Shown here one piece after another: positions 26,170-34,145 of a stretch of 64,000 nucleotides of DNA. The number at the start of each line of letters is the position of its first letter. The first letter of the stretch is position 1. The position numbers and the translations under genes are program-made. The DNA comes from Streptomyces scabiei 87.22 (lineage in GTDB: Bacteria > Actinomycetota > Actinomycetes > Streptomycetales > Streptomycetaceae): positions 496,001 through 560,000 of the forward strand of contig NC_013929.1 of assembly GCF_000091305.1 (NCBI RefSeq). Reading direction: 5' to 3'. The notes below the pieces were generated by a model, which ran no database searches, had not been told where the DNA came from, and was given only the letters and a program-made list of their open reading frames with translations.

Positions 26170-26994
26170 TCAGGAGTTGAGGAAGTCCAGCAGGTCTGCG
26201 CCGAGTTGTACCTTGTGCGTGTCCGTGATGCCGTGCGGCGCGCCTGGATAGACCTTCAGCGTCGCGTTCTTGATCCGGGCCGCCGACGCCTTGCCGCCCA
26301 CCTCGAAGGGGACGACCTGGTCGTCGTCGCCGTGGACGACGAGCGTGGGCACGTCGAAGGCGTCGAGGTCGGCGCGGAAGTCGGTGGCCGAGAAGGCCGC
26401 GACGCATTCGTAGGCGCCCCGGTGCCCGGCCTGCATGCTCTGCAGCCAGAACGCGTCCCGGATGCCCTGGGAGACGTCCGAGCCGGGCCGGTTGTGTCCG
26501 AAGAACGGCCCGTCGGCCAGGTCGTGGTACAGCTGCGAGCGGTCCGCGAGCGACCCGGCACGGATCGCGTCGAACACCTCGACCGGCAGGCCACCGGGGT
26601 TGTCGTCGGTCCTGAGCATGAACGGCGGTACGGCGGAGACCAGCACGAGCTGTGCGATCCGGGCGGTGCCGTGCCGGCCGACGTAGCGGGCGACCTCGCC
26701 GCCGCCCGTGGAGAAGCCGACGAGCGTCGCGTCGCGCAGGTCGAGGGTGTCGATCAGGGCGGCGAGGTCGTCGGCATACGTGTTCATCTCGTTGCCGTGC
26801 CAGGTCTGGGAGGAACGGCCGTGCCCACGGCGGTCGTGGGCGACGACGCGGAAGCCGTTCGAGGCGAGGAACAGTGCCTGCGCCTCCCAGCTGTCGGAGT
26901 TCAGCGGCCAGCCGTGGCTGAGCACGACCGGCCGGCCCGTCCCCCAGTCCTTGTAGAAGATCTGCGCTCCGTCGTTCGCGGTCACGTACGGCAT
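26170..26994 (-). CDS. Alpha/beta hydrolase, cofactor-free haloperoxidase type
   Basis: A 274-aa alpha/beta-hydrolase close to cofactor-free chloroperoxidases and esterases. Motifs are [15 protein letters not shown] (oxyanion), [11 protein letters not shown], nucleophile S95 in [23 protein letters not shown] (acid Asp) and YPGAPHGIT (base His). The length is normal for the group. It is the first of the three hydrolase genes, 109 bp downstream of the large LuxR-family regulator on the same strand. Family members often show perhydrolase activity in the laboratory, but their natural substrates are usually unknown. Confidence 0.9.
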   Translation of the reverse strand: MPYVTANDGAQIFYKDWGTGRPVVLSHGWPLNSDSWEAQALFLASNGFRVVAHDRRGHGRSSQTWHGNEMNTYADDLAALIDTLDLRDATLVGFSTGGGEVARYVGRHGTARIAQLVLVSAVPPFMLRTDDNPGGLPVEVFDAIRAGSLADRSQLYHDLADGPFFGHNRPGSDVSQGIRDAFWLQSMQAGHRGAYECVAAFSATDFRADLDAFDVPTLVVHGDDDQVVPFEVGGKASAARIKNATLKVYPGAPHGITDTHKVQLGADLLDFLNS

Positions 26995-27103
26995 GCGTAC
27001 TCCCGTCTGCAGGATCTGTCCGGTCGCCCCAGCCTCGGCCGGGACGGGCGGTGCGCGAATCCCGTGGAGCGCGTAGTCGTGAGCCGGGTCGGTCGTGAGC
27101 CGG

Positions 27104-29857
27104 TCAGTCGTCGACGGCCTGCTGAAGCTGCCGCCGGGAGGTGACGTCGAGCTTGCGGAAGATCTTCCGCAGGTGGTAGTCGACGGTGCTGGCGCTGATG
27201 TACAGCTGCGCGGCGATCTCGGCGTTGGTCGCCCCGCCCCTGGCGAGACGGGCGATCTGGAGCTCCTGCGAGGTCAGCGCGGACGCCGTGCCGGCCGGCC
27301 CGCGCCGGGGCCGCGCCCCCGTGGCGGCCAGCTCCTGGGCGGCACGGGCCGCGTACACGGTGGCGCCCATGGCGTCGAACATCGTGACGGCCGTGCCCAG
27401 TTGCTCGCCGGCGTCCTTGCGGCGCTTGCGGCGGCGCAGCCACTCGCCGTACAGCAGATGGGCGACGGCGAGGTCGGAGCGGGCTCTGGTGCCCGACAGC
27501 AGGGTGATCGCCTCGCGGTACAGCGGCTCGGCGTCGTCGACCGCCGCGAGCAGGGCCCTGGAGCGGGCCAGCAGCCCCAGCGCCCAGGGCGTGCCGGAGG
27601 CCGTCGCCCGGGACGCGAGCGTTCCGAGCGCCTGCGTCGCCAGCACCCGGTCGCCGCAGCGTACGGCCGCCTCGACGAGCCGCGGCAGCACCCGGGAATG
27701 CACCCCGAGCACGTCCTGCTCGATCAGGGCGTGCGCGACGGCGCGGGCCTGGGCGTAGTCACCGCGGCCGAGGGCCAGCACCACCATGCCGATCCGGGCG
27801 ATGGACTCGACCGCGCCGGCGCCGAGGTAGGTGCCCGCCTCCATGGAACCGCGCAGCACGGCGTCGAGGCCGTCGTGCTCGCCGTGCCAGGCGAGCAGCT
27901 CGGGGTGGCGGTAGATGGCCCACACGTCGTCGTTCGCGCCGATCGCCGAACGGATCCGGTGGCCCTCGGCCAACAGGTCGTCGGCCGCGGCCAGTTCGCC
28001 CAGGTTGGTCTCGGACATCGTGCCGCAGTACAGCGCGGTGTCCAGCTGCCACAGGGAACCCGTCCGCCGGGCGGCGTCGGCCGCCCGGCGGATCACGGCG
28101 GTGTGGACCTCTTCGTCCCAGAGGATCATCGACAGGGTGACGGCGGGCAGATAGCCGCGCAGCACCTCCTCCTCGGTGGTCGCCGGGTCGAGCACCATGG
28201 CGCTGGCCCGCCGCAGGTGGGGCAGGGCGTCCTCGTAGCCGTCGGTGATCAGGGCCGCGAAACCGCGCAGTGCGAGGTCGACGCCCGTCGCGGGGCGCGT
28301 GCGCGGCAGCAGCGTGTCCACGGCACGGGCGATCTCGGCCAGTGTGGTGTCCCGTATCAGGTGCTCGCCGGTGATGGCGCGCTCGATCGCCACGAGGAGG
28401 GCCTCGCGGGCCAGTTCGGGGGCGCCGTCGAGGAGCAGCAGCGCGGCGCGCACGCAGAGCGCCGGGGCGTGCGCGAACGAGTCCGCGCGGCCCAGGGCGA
28501 CGCCCGTGTTCGCGCGGACCAGCAGCGCCCTGCCCTGGCCGGCGTCACCGAGCAGTTCCCCGTCGATGGCGTCCAGCAGCGACTCCGCCTGCAGCGGGGC
28601 CCCGGCACGCAGCGCCGCCTCGGCGGCCGCCAGCAGGCGCCCCGCCCGTACCTCGCCCGCCGGTGTCAGCTCGGCCGCGCGGGTCAGAAAGGTGGCACGG
28701 GCGGCGTAGCCGCCGCGCGCGCCCGCCCGGTCGGCCACGCGTTCCACCTCCGCGGCGACCTCGGCGTCCTCCCCGATCGCGGCCGCGGCCAGGTGCCACG
28801 CCCGCCGGTCGATGTCCGCCGGCCGCTCGGTGGCCGCGGCCAGCGCGTGGTGGGCCCGCCTGCGCTCCACGCTGGTGGCGCCGCTGTAGACCGCGGAGCG
28901 CACCAGCGGATGACGGAACCGTACGGCCGTGTGCACCGCCACGAGGCGCGCGCTCTCTGCCGGTCCGGAGGCGTCCGTGCCGATGCCGAGCCGGCGGGCC
29001 GCGCTCATGAGGTAGCCGAGGTCGCCTCCCGGCTCGGCGGCGGCGAGGAGCAGCCAGGTCCGTGTCGGCTGCGGCAGTTCCCGCACCTTGCCGAGGTAGT
29101 ACGCCTCCAGTCTGCCGCCGACCGACAGCGGTTCGGACAGGGCGAGGCCCCCGGAGAGCTGGTCGGCGGACAACTCCCGCCCCAGGTCGGTCAGGGCGAG
29201 CGGATTGCCGGCCGTGGCGGCCACGATCCTCGCCGCCACCCGGTTGTCGAGCCGGCCGGGGACGATCTCCCGCAGCAGTTCCAGGGCGAAACGGTCCTCC
29301 AGCCCCGCGACCTCGGTGGGCGTGAGTCCGGCGGGCACCTCGAACCCCGTGCGCGCGGCGAACAGCAGCCCGACGCCCTCCGCGTGCACGCGCCGCCCGA
29401 CGAAGGCGAGCACTCCCAGGGACTCCTCGTCGAGCCACTGCGCGTCGTCGACGCAGATCAACAGGGGCCGCCGCTTCGCGGTCTCCGCGAGCAGGGTGAG
29501 TGTCGCGAGTCCGACCAGGAAGCGGTCGGCGGGCGGGCCGTCGGTCAGTCCGCACGCCACCCGCAGCGCCTCGCCCTGGGTCTCGGGCAGTGCCCGGACC
29601 TCCTTGAGGTCGTCCAGGAACGGCAGGAGTACGCGGTGCAGCGCCGCGAAGGGGAACCCCGACTCCGCCTCCACTCCGGCCACCCGCAGGACCCGCAGGT
29701 CGGCGGCCTCCGAGGCCGCGTGGTCCAGCAGGACGGTCTTGCCGATGCCGGCGTCGCCGCACAGCAGGACGACACCGCTCAGCCCCTCCCGTAACTCCCC
29801 GACGAACCGGTCGAGAGCTTCCCGTTCCCTGACCCGCCCCTTGAGCACCACACCCAC
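27104..29857 (-). CDS. Large LuxR-family (LAL-type) ATP-binding regulator
   Basis: A 917-aa regulator of the LAL class. Walker A is GDAGIGKT (34-41), with a Walker B-like [13 protein letters not shown] near 202-214. A long helical repeat middle region follows, and a C-terminal LuxR helix-turn-helix (about 858-917: [20 protein letters not shown] ... [16 protein letters not shown]). The GTG start at 29857 has GGAAGG upstream and places Walker A near the N terminus as usual. LAL proteins are often activators of nearby genes; the three alpha/beta hydrolases directly downstream on the same strand are the obvious candidates. Confidence 0.9.
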   Translation of the reverse strand: MGVVLKGRVREREALDRFVGELREGLSGVVLLCGDAGIGKTVLLDHAASEAADLRVLRVAGVEAESGFPFAALHRVLLPFLDDLKEVRALPETQGEALRVACGLTDGPPADRFLVGLATLTLLAETAKRRPLLICVDDAQWLDEESLGVLAFVGRRVHAEGVGLLFAARTGFEVPAGLTPTEVAGLEDRFALELLREIVPGRLDNRVAARIVAATAGNPLALTDLGRELSADQLSGGLALSEPLSVGGRLEAYYLGKVRELPQPTRTWLLLAAAEPGGDLGYLMSAARRLGIGTDASGPAESARLVAVHTAVRFRHPLVRSAVYSGATSVERRRAHHALAAATERPADIDRRAWHLAAAAIGEDAEVAAEVERVADRAGARGGYAARATFLTRAAELTPAGEVRAGRLLAAAEAALRAGAPLQAESLLDAIDGELLGDAGQGRALLVRANTGVALGRADSFAHAPALCVRAALLLLDGAPELAREALLVAIERAITGEHLIRDTTLAEIARAVDTLLPRTRPATGVDLALRGFAALITDGYEDALPHLRRASAMVLDPATTEEEVLRGYLPAVTLSMILWDEEVHTAVIRRAADAARRTGSLWQLDTALYCGTMSETNLGELAAADDLLAEGHRIRSAIGANDDVWAIYRHPELLAWHGEHDGLDAVLRGSMEAGTYLGAGAVESIARIGMVVLALGRGDYAQARAVAHALIEQDVLGVHSRVLPRLVEAAVRCGDRVLATQALGTLASRATASGTPWALGLLARSRALLAAVDDAEPLYREAITLLSGTRARSDLAVAHLLYGEWLRRRKRRKDAGEQLGTAVTMFDAMGATVYAARAAQELAATGARPRRGPAGTASALTSQELQIARLARGGATNAEIAAQLYISASTVDYHLRKIFRKLDVTSRRQLQQAVDD

Positions 29858-30045
29858 ACCTTCCGGAAAGGTCGGGTGACAAGGGCGACGCGGCCCTCCA
29901 CGCTCCCCCTACGGCCACCCTCCGCCACATGTGCCTATCCTGCGCATCTTCTCCCGCCTCCATGGCGGACTTCCCGAAGTCGCACGGCACGCTCCGCTTG
30001 GACGGCACTGCGACACAACTCCGTTGATGCGCAAGGCACTTGAGG

Positions 30046-30645
30046 CTATGCGACCCCAGGGGGAAGGCCGTGGACACCGTCGCACGGCGACGGCTCGTCC
30101 GGGATGCCGAGGGGGCTGACGCCCCATTCCTCGGCGATGGCCATCACATGCCTCTCGGACGGCATGTCGGCGAGCCAGTCGTCCCACGCCGCCTCGTCCC
30201 AGGCGTCCATCCCCTCCTCCCGCCCCCTGATGCCGACGCCGAGCCGGTGCTCGATCCCGGTCGGCTCACCGATGCACAGGGGCATGTCACCGTCGTAGCT
30301 GTAGGCACGCACGACGCGGCCGGCCTCCACGCGCGCCCAGGCATGGCTCTCGACGATGCGGTCGGTGCGGAAGTACTGGAAGTCACCCAGCAGCGAGCCG
30401 AGCGATCCGAGCCAGGCCTGCAGGGACGGCCCGTTGTCCCGCAGTCCCGCCGCGAGGTGGACCCGGCCGTGGGCCAGTGTCCAGCCGTCCACGGGAGAGG
30501 CCACGAAGACGCCCCGCCGGTAGGCGGTCTCCGTCCCGGTCGCCCAGTCCATCGGCACGCGCGTGTGCAGGCCGAGCGCGTCGGCCACCTCCCGGTCGTC
30601 CCGGCCGGGCACGGCCAGCCAGGACGTCTTGTAACCGATTCCCAC
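30046..30645 (-). CDS. Conserved hypothetical protein, 199 aa
   Basis: A 199-aa protein I do not recognise. No signal peptide or membrane segment is visible. It is rich in Trp and acidic residues in the C-terminal half (MDAWDEAAWDDWLADMPSERHV), with a mid-protein segment DFQYFRTDRIVESHAWARVEAGRVVRAYSYDGDM that looks like beta strands. The GTG start at 30645 (VGIGYKTSWLAV) is preceded by GGAGGGGA, so I prefer it to an upstream in-frame start. It follows the M1 peptidase gene by 71 bp on the same strand. The size and Trp-rich acidic character recall small immunity-type proteins, but that is a guess. Confidence 0.7.
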   Translation of the reverse strand: MGIGYKTSWLAVPGRDDREVADALGLHTRVPMDWATGTETAYRRGVFVASPVDGWTLAHGRVHLAAGLRDNGPSLQAWLGSLGSLLGDFQYFRTDRIVESHAWARVEAGRVVRAYSYDGDMPLCIGEPTGIEHRLGVGIRGREEGMDAWDEAAWDDWLADMPSERHVMAIAEEWGVSPLGIPDEPSPCDGVHGLPPGVA

Positions 30646-30716
30646 GGTGCTCCCCTCCCCCGCCCCCTCGCGTACGCGCATACTGCCGCACGCGAGGGAG
30701 GGGCCGGGAAGCACGG

Positions 30717-32126
30717 TCACCGGATGCGGTGGGTCCTCCAGAAGGGGCCGAGGTCCTTGTCCGTCGCCGCCTGCGCGGCCTTCTTGAAGGCGGCCGTGGT
30801 GGAGAGGCCGTACCAGTGGTCCGCGGCGTACCGCTTGAGCATCCGGGCCATGGTGCCGGCGCCGAGCGTGCGTTCCAGGTCGGCCAGGGCGCAGGATCCG
30901 GCCGTGTAGACGAGGTGGTACTCGCCGCGGTGCCGGGACCAGTAGGCCATGGAGTTGGTCAGTGCGGTGCTGTCGTCCGGCCAGTCCACCTCCGACCAGC
31001 AGTCACGGGTCTCCCACCCGTAGAAGCGGGCGTTGGCGTACTGGGCGAAGCTCTCGTCCAGCCACGGCGAGGCGTACTCGTCGTTGCCGACGATGCCGTA
31101 CCACCACTGGTGCGCCACCTCGTGGACGACGGCGCCGCCCTCCTCGGTGGTGCCGACCAGGACCAGGCCCGGGTACTCCATGCCGCCGCCGAACCGGCTG
31201 GTCATCACCAGGTCGATCTCACCGTACGGGTAGCGACCGAACTCCTTGCCGAAGCGGTCGATCGAGGCGACGGCGTCCGCGCGGTTGACCCGCACCCCCG
31301 CGGCAGGCGTGTCGGCCGCCCAGTACGACTTCACGCGCACGCCCCCGGGGGTGGTCTGCGTCGCCGTGCGGAACGGTCCCGCGGCCCAGGCGAAGTCCCG
31401 TACGCGGTGCGCGACGCTCAGTGTGACGGTGCGGCCGTGGCCGGCGGGCTGCGTCCGGGTGCGGCCGGTGGCGGGGACCTTCAGGGCCGACGGATGGTCG
31501 AGGCGGACCCGGAAGTCGCTCACCAGCGCGTGGAAACTCTCACCGAGGGCCACGTACGGGTCGAGGTGCCAGCCGCGCGCGTCGTGGACGGCGAGCACGG
31601 GCAGGGCGTTGCCGAGGAAGCGGTGGGCGCCGTCGCGGCCGAAACGGTCGGTGCGGTCGGGCACGGTGACGGAGACGTCGAAGGCGACGGTCGTCCGCTC
31701 GCCGTGCGCGAGGGGCCTGGGCAGGGCGATGCGCAGGGCCGTGCACCGTACGGTGAGCCGGTCCGGCCTGCCGCCCCGGACCTTCGACACGGTGACGGGG
31801 GACGGCGCGCCCGGCTTGCCGCATCCGTCCTGGCCGTTGCCCCACAGCCGTAGGTAGACCTCGCGCAGCGGGTGACGGGACGCGTTGCGGAACGACACCT
31901 TCTGGCGTCCCTTCCAGTGGCTGCCGTCGGCGTCGGCCCGCAGGGACACGTCGTACCGCGCGCGATCCGGTGTCGCGGTCCCGGGCGTCGCCGCACCGGC
32001 CGCCGCGTTCGCCCGGTGCGCGCCGGGGCCGGCCACGACGAGCTGGACGACCAGTGCGAGCAGTACGAACACCACACCTGCGGGACGGCGAACCGATCCG
32101 GGCCATGACATCACTGAAAGCGGCAT
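30717..32126 (-). CDS. Secreted or membrane-anchored M1-family metallopeptidase
   Basis: A 469-aa zinc aminopeptidase-like protein. An N-terminal hydrophobic segment (VVFVLLALVVQLVVAGPGA) is a signal peptide or anchor. A beta-rich domain (about 50-250) precedes the catalytic domain with GGMEYPGL, then HEVAHQWW (H335, H339) and the third ligand E358 in WLDESFA, exactly the HExxH-18-E spacing of family M1. The length is about half that of full aminopeptidase N because the large C-terminal helical domain is absent, as in many actinobacterial members. Start is uncertain: ATG 32126 has an AGGA upstream; GTG 32144 and ATG 32111 are alternatives. Confidence 0.88.
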   Translation of the reverse strand: MPLSVMSWPGSVRRPAGVVFVLLALVVQLVVAGPGAHRANAAAGAATPGTATPDRARYDVSLRADADGSHWKGRQKVSFRNASRHPLREVYLRLWGNGQDGCGKPGAPSPVTVSKVRGGRPDRLTVRCTALRIALPRPLAHGERTTVAFDVSVTVPDRTDRFGRDGAHRFLGNALPVLAVHDARGWHLDPYVALGESFHALVSDFRVRLDHPSALKVPATGRTRTQPAGHGRTVTLSVAHRVRDFAWAAGPFRTATQTTPGGVRVKSYWAADTPAAGVRVNRADAVASIDRFGKEFGRYPYGEIDLVMTSRFGGGMEYPGLVLVGTTEEGGAVVHEVAHQWWYGIVGNDEYASPWLDESFAQYANARFYGWETRDCWSEVDWPDDSTALTNSMAYWSRHRGEYHLVYTAGSCALADLERTLGAGTMARMLKRYAADHWYGLSTTAAFKKAAQAATDKDLGPFWRTHRIR

Positions 32127-32217
32127 GCCATCGGATCCTGCCACAACTGGGGCAGCACAGCAGGGAGTTGACCACCGTTTCGGGCGGAACGTGTGCGTCC
32201 GGGGTACGGTCCGCCCG

Positions 32218-32574
32218 TCAGGGGGCGAACGGGTTCCGGTCCCGCGGCTCGTCCCCCGCTCGCGGAGCGCCGCCGTCCCCTCGCGCCCGTTCCGCGACGG
32301 CCGGGTCGGCGGAGTCCGAGACCAGCTCCGCGATGCGCAGGGTGCACTCCCACTCCGTCAGCTTGCCTTTGATCACCACCAGATAGGACTCCTGGTCGGC
32401 GAAGCGGTACACCTGGCGCCGCTTCTCCACGAGGTGTTTGCTCGGCACATACGTGTGGACGGCGGCGCGCAGTGCCTCGAGCGCCTGTTCCTTCGACGTC
32501 TTTCCCCGCCAGACGAATTCGGTCCTGTACATCTCGCTGTGGCCGTACTGCGCGACCACGGCCCAGTTGCCCAT
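32218..32574 (-). CDS. Small conserved hypothetical protein, 118 aa
   Basis: A 118-aa soluble protein beginning MGNWAVVAQYGHSEMYRTEF. It has alternating strands and one helix (SKEQALEALRAAVHTYVP) and a charged, Pro-rich tail. I do not recognise a domain, though the type is common in streptomycete genomes. ATG 32574 is preceded by GGGGGAG at good spacing. It lies 59 bp downstream of the conservon GTPase gene on the same strand and could be read through from that operon. Confidence 0.75.
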   Translation of the reverse strand: MGNWAVVAQYGHSEMYRTEFVWRGKTSKEQALEALRAAVHTYVPSKHLVEKRRQVYRFADQESYLVVIKGKLTEWECTLRIAELVSDSADPAVAERARGDGGAPRAGDEPRDRNPFAP

Positions 32575-32633
32575 GTCCACTCCCCCTCGCATTGGTGCCA
32601 GTCAGCCACAGCTCGGCCACCCGAGCAAGGGAG

Positions 32634-33248
32634 TCAGGCCGTCGTGATCGCCTCGGCCCGGGACAGGGCCACGTCGAGCACGACGAGCAGGGCGTCGCGG
32701 ACCGAGCCCGTCCGGCGGGCGTCGAAGACGGTCAGGGGGACGTGTTCGGCGATGTCCAGGGCCCACCGCACCTCGTCCAGGTCGTGTACGACCTCCCCGT
32801 CGAACGCGTTGACGGCGACGGCGAAGGGGATGCCCTTGTGCTCGAAGTAGTCCACGGCCGCGTAACAGTCGTCCAGGCGCCGGGTGTCGACGATGACCAG
32901 GGCGCCGACGGCGCCGTCGACGATGTCGTCCCACATGAAACCGAAGCGGTCCTGGCCCGGTGTGCCGAACAGGTACAGCTTGAGGGTCGGGTCGAGGGTG
33001 ATGCAGCCGAAGTCCATCGCCACGGTCGTGGTGGTCTTCTCCGGGGTGTGCGTGAGGTCGTCCACGCCCGCGGCGACCTCGGTGATCGCGGCTTCCGTGG
33101 TGAGGGGGCGTATCTCGGAGATCGAGCCCACCGTGGTGGTCTTGCCGACCCCGAAGCCGCCGGCGACGACCAGCTTGACCGGCAGCGGCGGCTGTTCAAC
33201 CGCTGTCGCGGAGTGTGCCCCGTGAGTCGGGGACGGCACGGAGACCAT
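32634..33248 (-). CDS. cvnD: Conservon Ras-like GTPase CvnD
   Basis: A 204-aa small GTPase of the conservon type. P-loop GGFGVGKT (30-37), switch II motif FGTPGQDRF (94-102) and a G4-like NAFD (147-150) in place of NKxD. In streptomycete conservons CvnD works with CvnA, CvnB and CvnC at the membrane in a complex likened to eukaryotic G-protein signalling. Start ATG 33248 lies inside the end of cvnC, giving a 53-bp overlap. It is the last of the four genes, in the canonical order. Confidence 0.95.
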   Translation of the reverse strand: MVSVPSPTHGAHSATAVEQPPLPVKLVVAGGFGVGKTTTVGSISEIRPLTTEAAITEVAAGVDDLTHTPEKTTTTVAMDFGCITLDPTLKLYLFGTPGQDRFGFMWDDIVDGAVGALVIVDTRRLDDCYAAVDYFEHKGIPFAVAVNAFDGEVVHDLDEVRWALDIAEHVPLTVFDARRTGSVRDALLVVLDVALSRAEAITTA

Positions 33249-33642
33249 TGATAACCCTTCGCAGTACGGAGATGTCCTGGCCGATCCTGGCGTGCGGTAC
33301 GTAGATCGCCAGGTGCCCCGCGGCACACAGGTCCTCGGCGAGCACGCGGACCACGTTGAGGTGCAGTCGCAGGCGGGCGGCCAGTTCCGCGACCGACTGC
33401 GGGCGTCGGCAGGCGGCGACGATGTCATGGTGTTCGAAGGCGAGCCGGCCCAGCAGGGACAGCCCGGCCGCCGTCGCGACGATCTGGGTCTCGATCGGGA
33501 GCGGCGCTGCCGGGCCCGCCCCCGACACCCGGCCGGCGGTCAGCAGGAACGGCCGGACCACGGGGGCGCGACCGACCGGGTCCCCCATGGTCTGCCGGGC
33601 TCCTGCCGCTGTCTCGTGTGGTTCTCGCCCACCATCGGCCAT
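33196..33642 (-). CDS. cvnC: Conservon DUF742 protein CvnC
   Basis: A 148-aa DUF742 protein. It contains VRPFLLTAGRVSG and a winged-helix-like part (SVAELAARLRLHLNVVRVLAEDLCAAGHLAI), which are the family hallmarks. In conservons this component bridges the kinase-like protein and the GTPase. The C-terminal codons overlap the start of cvnD, and the start is 26 bp after cvnB. Confidence 0.93.
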   Translation of the reverse strand: MADGGREPHETAAGARQTMGDPVGRAPVVRPFLLTAGRVSGAGPAAPLPIETQIVATAAGLSLLGRLAFEHHDIVAACRRPQSVAELAARLRLHLNVVRVLAEDLCAAGHLAIYVPHARIGQDISVLRRVINGLRAVPDSRGTLRDSG

Positions 33643-33668
33643 GACGACCTCCTGCCTCGCGGGATGGG

Positions 33669-34145
33669 TCAGCCGGCCACGGGGGAGCCGACGCTGTTCT
33701 TCAGCTCCATCACCAGTTGCGGGGTGAGCGCGGCTCCGGCGCGGTTGGCGAAGAGGGTCATCTCGTAGGCGATGTTGCCCAGTTTGGCTTCCTTCGAGGC
33801 GACCACTCCGAGGACCGCGCCGTTGCCGATGGCGGAGACCAGGACGTGGCCTCCCTCCAGGTCGATGATGACCTTGTTGAGCCCGCCCAGGCCGTAGTTG
33901 CCGGAGACGCCGGCGGCGAGGCTCGTGACGCCGGAGACGATCGCGGCGAGCCGCTCGGAGTCGGCCCGTTCACGGAGCTGGGAGACCGCGATGAGCAGGC
34001 CGTCGGAGGACACCGCGATGGCGTCGACGACACCGGCGGTCTCCGTGGCGAAACGGTCGAGCAGCCAGGTGAAGTCGGCGGCCGCGGTGCGCAGGTCGGT
34101 GGGCTTCGTCTCTTCGGGGGTGCTGTCATCTGCCGACGTGGTCAC
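33669..34145 (-). CDS. cvnB: Conservon roadblock/LC7 protein CvnB
   Basis: A 158-aa roadblock/LC7-domain protein (FTWLLDRFATETAGVVDAIA ... SDGLLIAVS ... LGGLNKVIIDLEGGHVLVSAI). Roadblock proteins of this type are thought to act on the partner GTPase. The start ATG overlaps the stop of cvnA by four bases (ATGA), so translation is coupled. Confidence 0.93.
   Translation of the reverse strand: MTTSADDSTPEETKPTDLRTAAADFTWLLDRFATETAGVVDAIAVSSDGLLIAVSQLRERADSERLAAIVSGVTSLAAGVSGNYGLGGLNKVIIDLEGGHVLVSAIGNGAVLGVVASKEAKLGNIAYEMTLFANRAGAALTPQLVMELKNSVGSPVAG

Noticed and set aside
27095..29794. Long plus-strand open frame of about 899 codons
   Set aside because: Exactly opposite the LAL regulator, which has Walker A and a LuxR helix-turn-helix.
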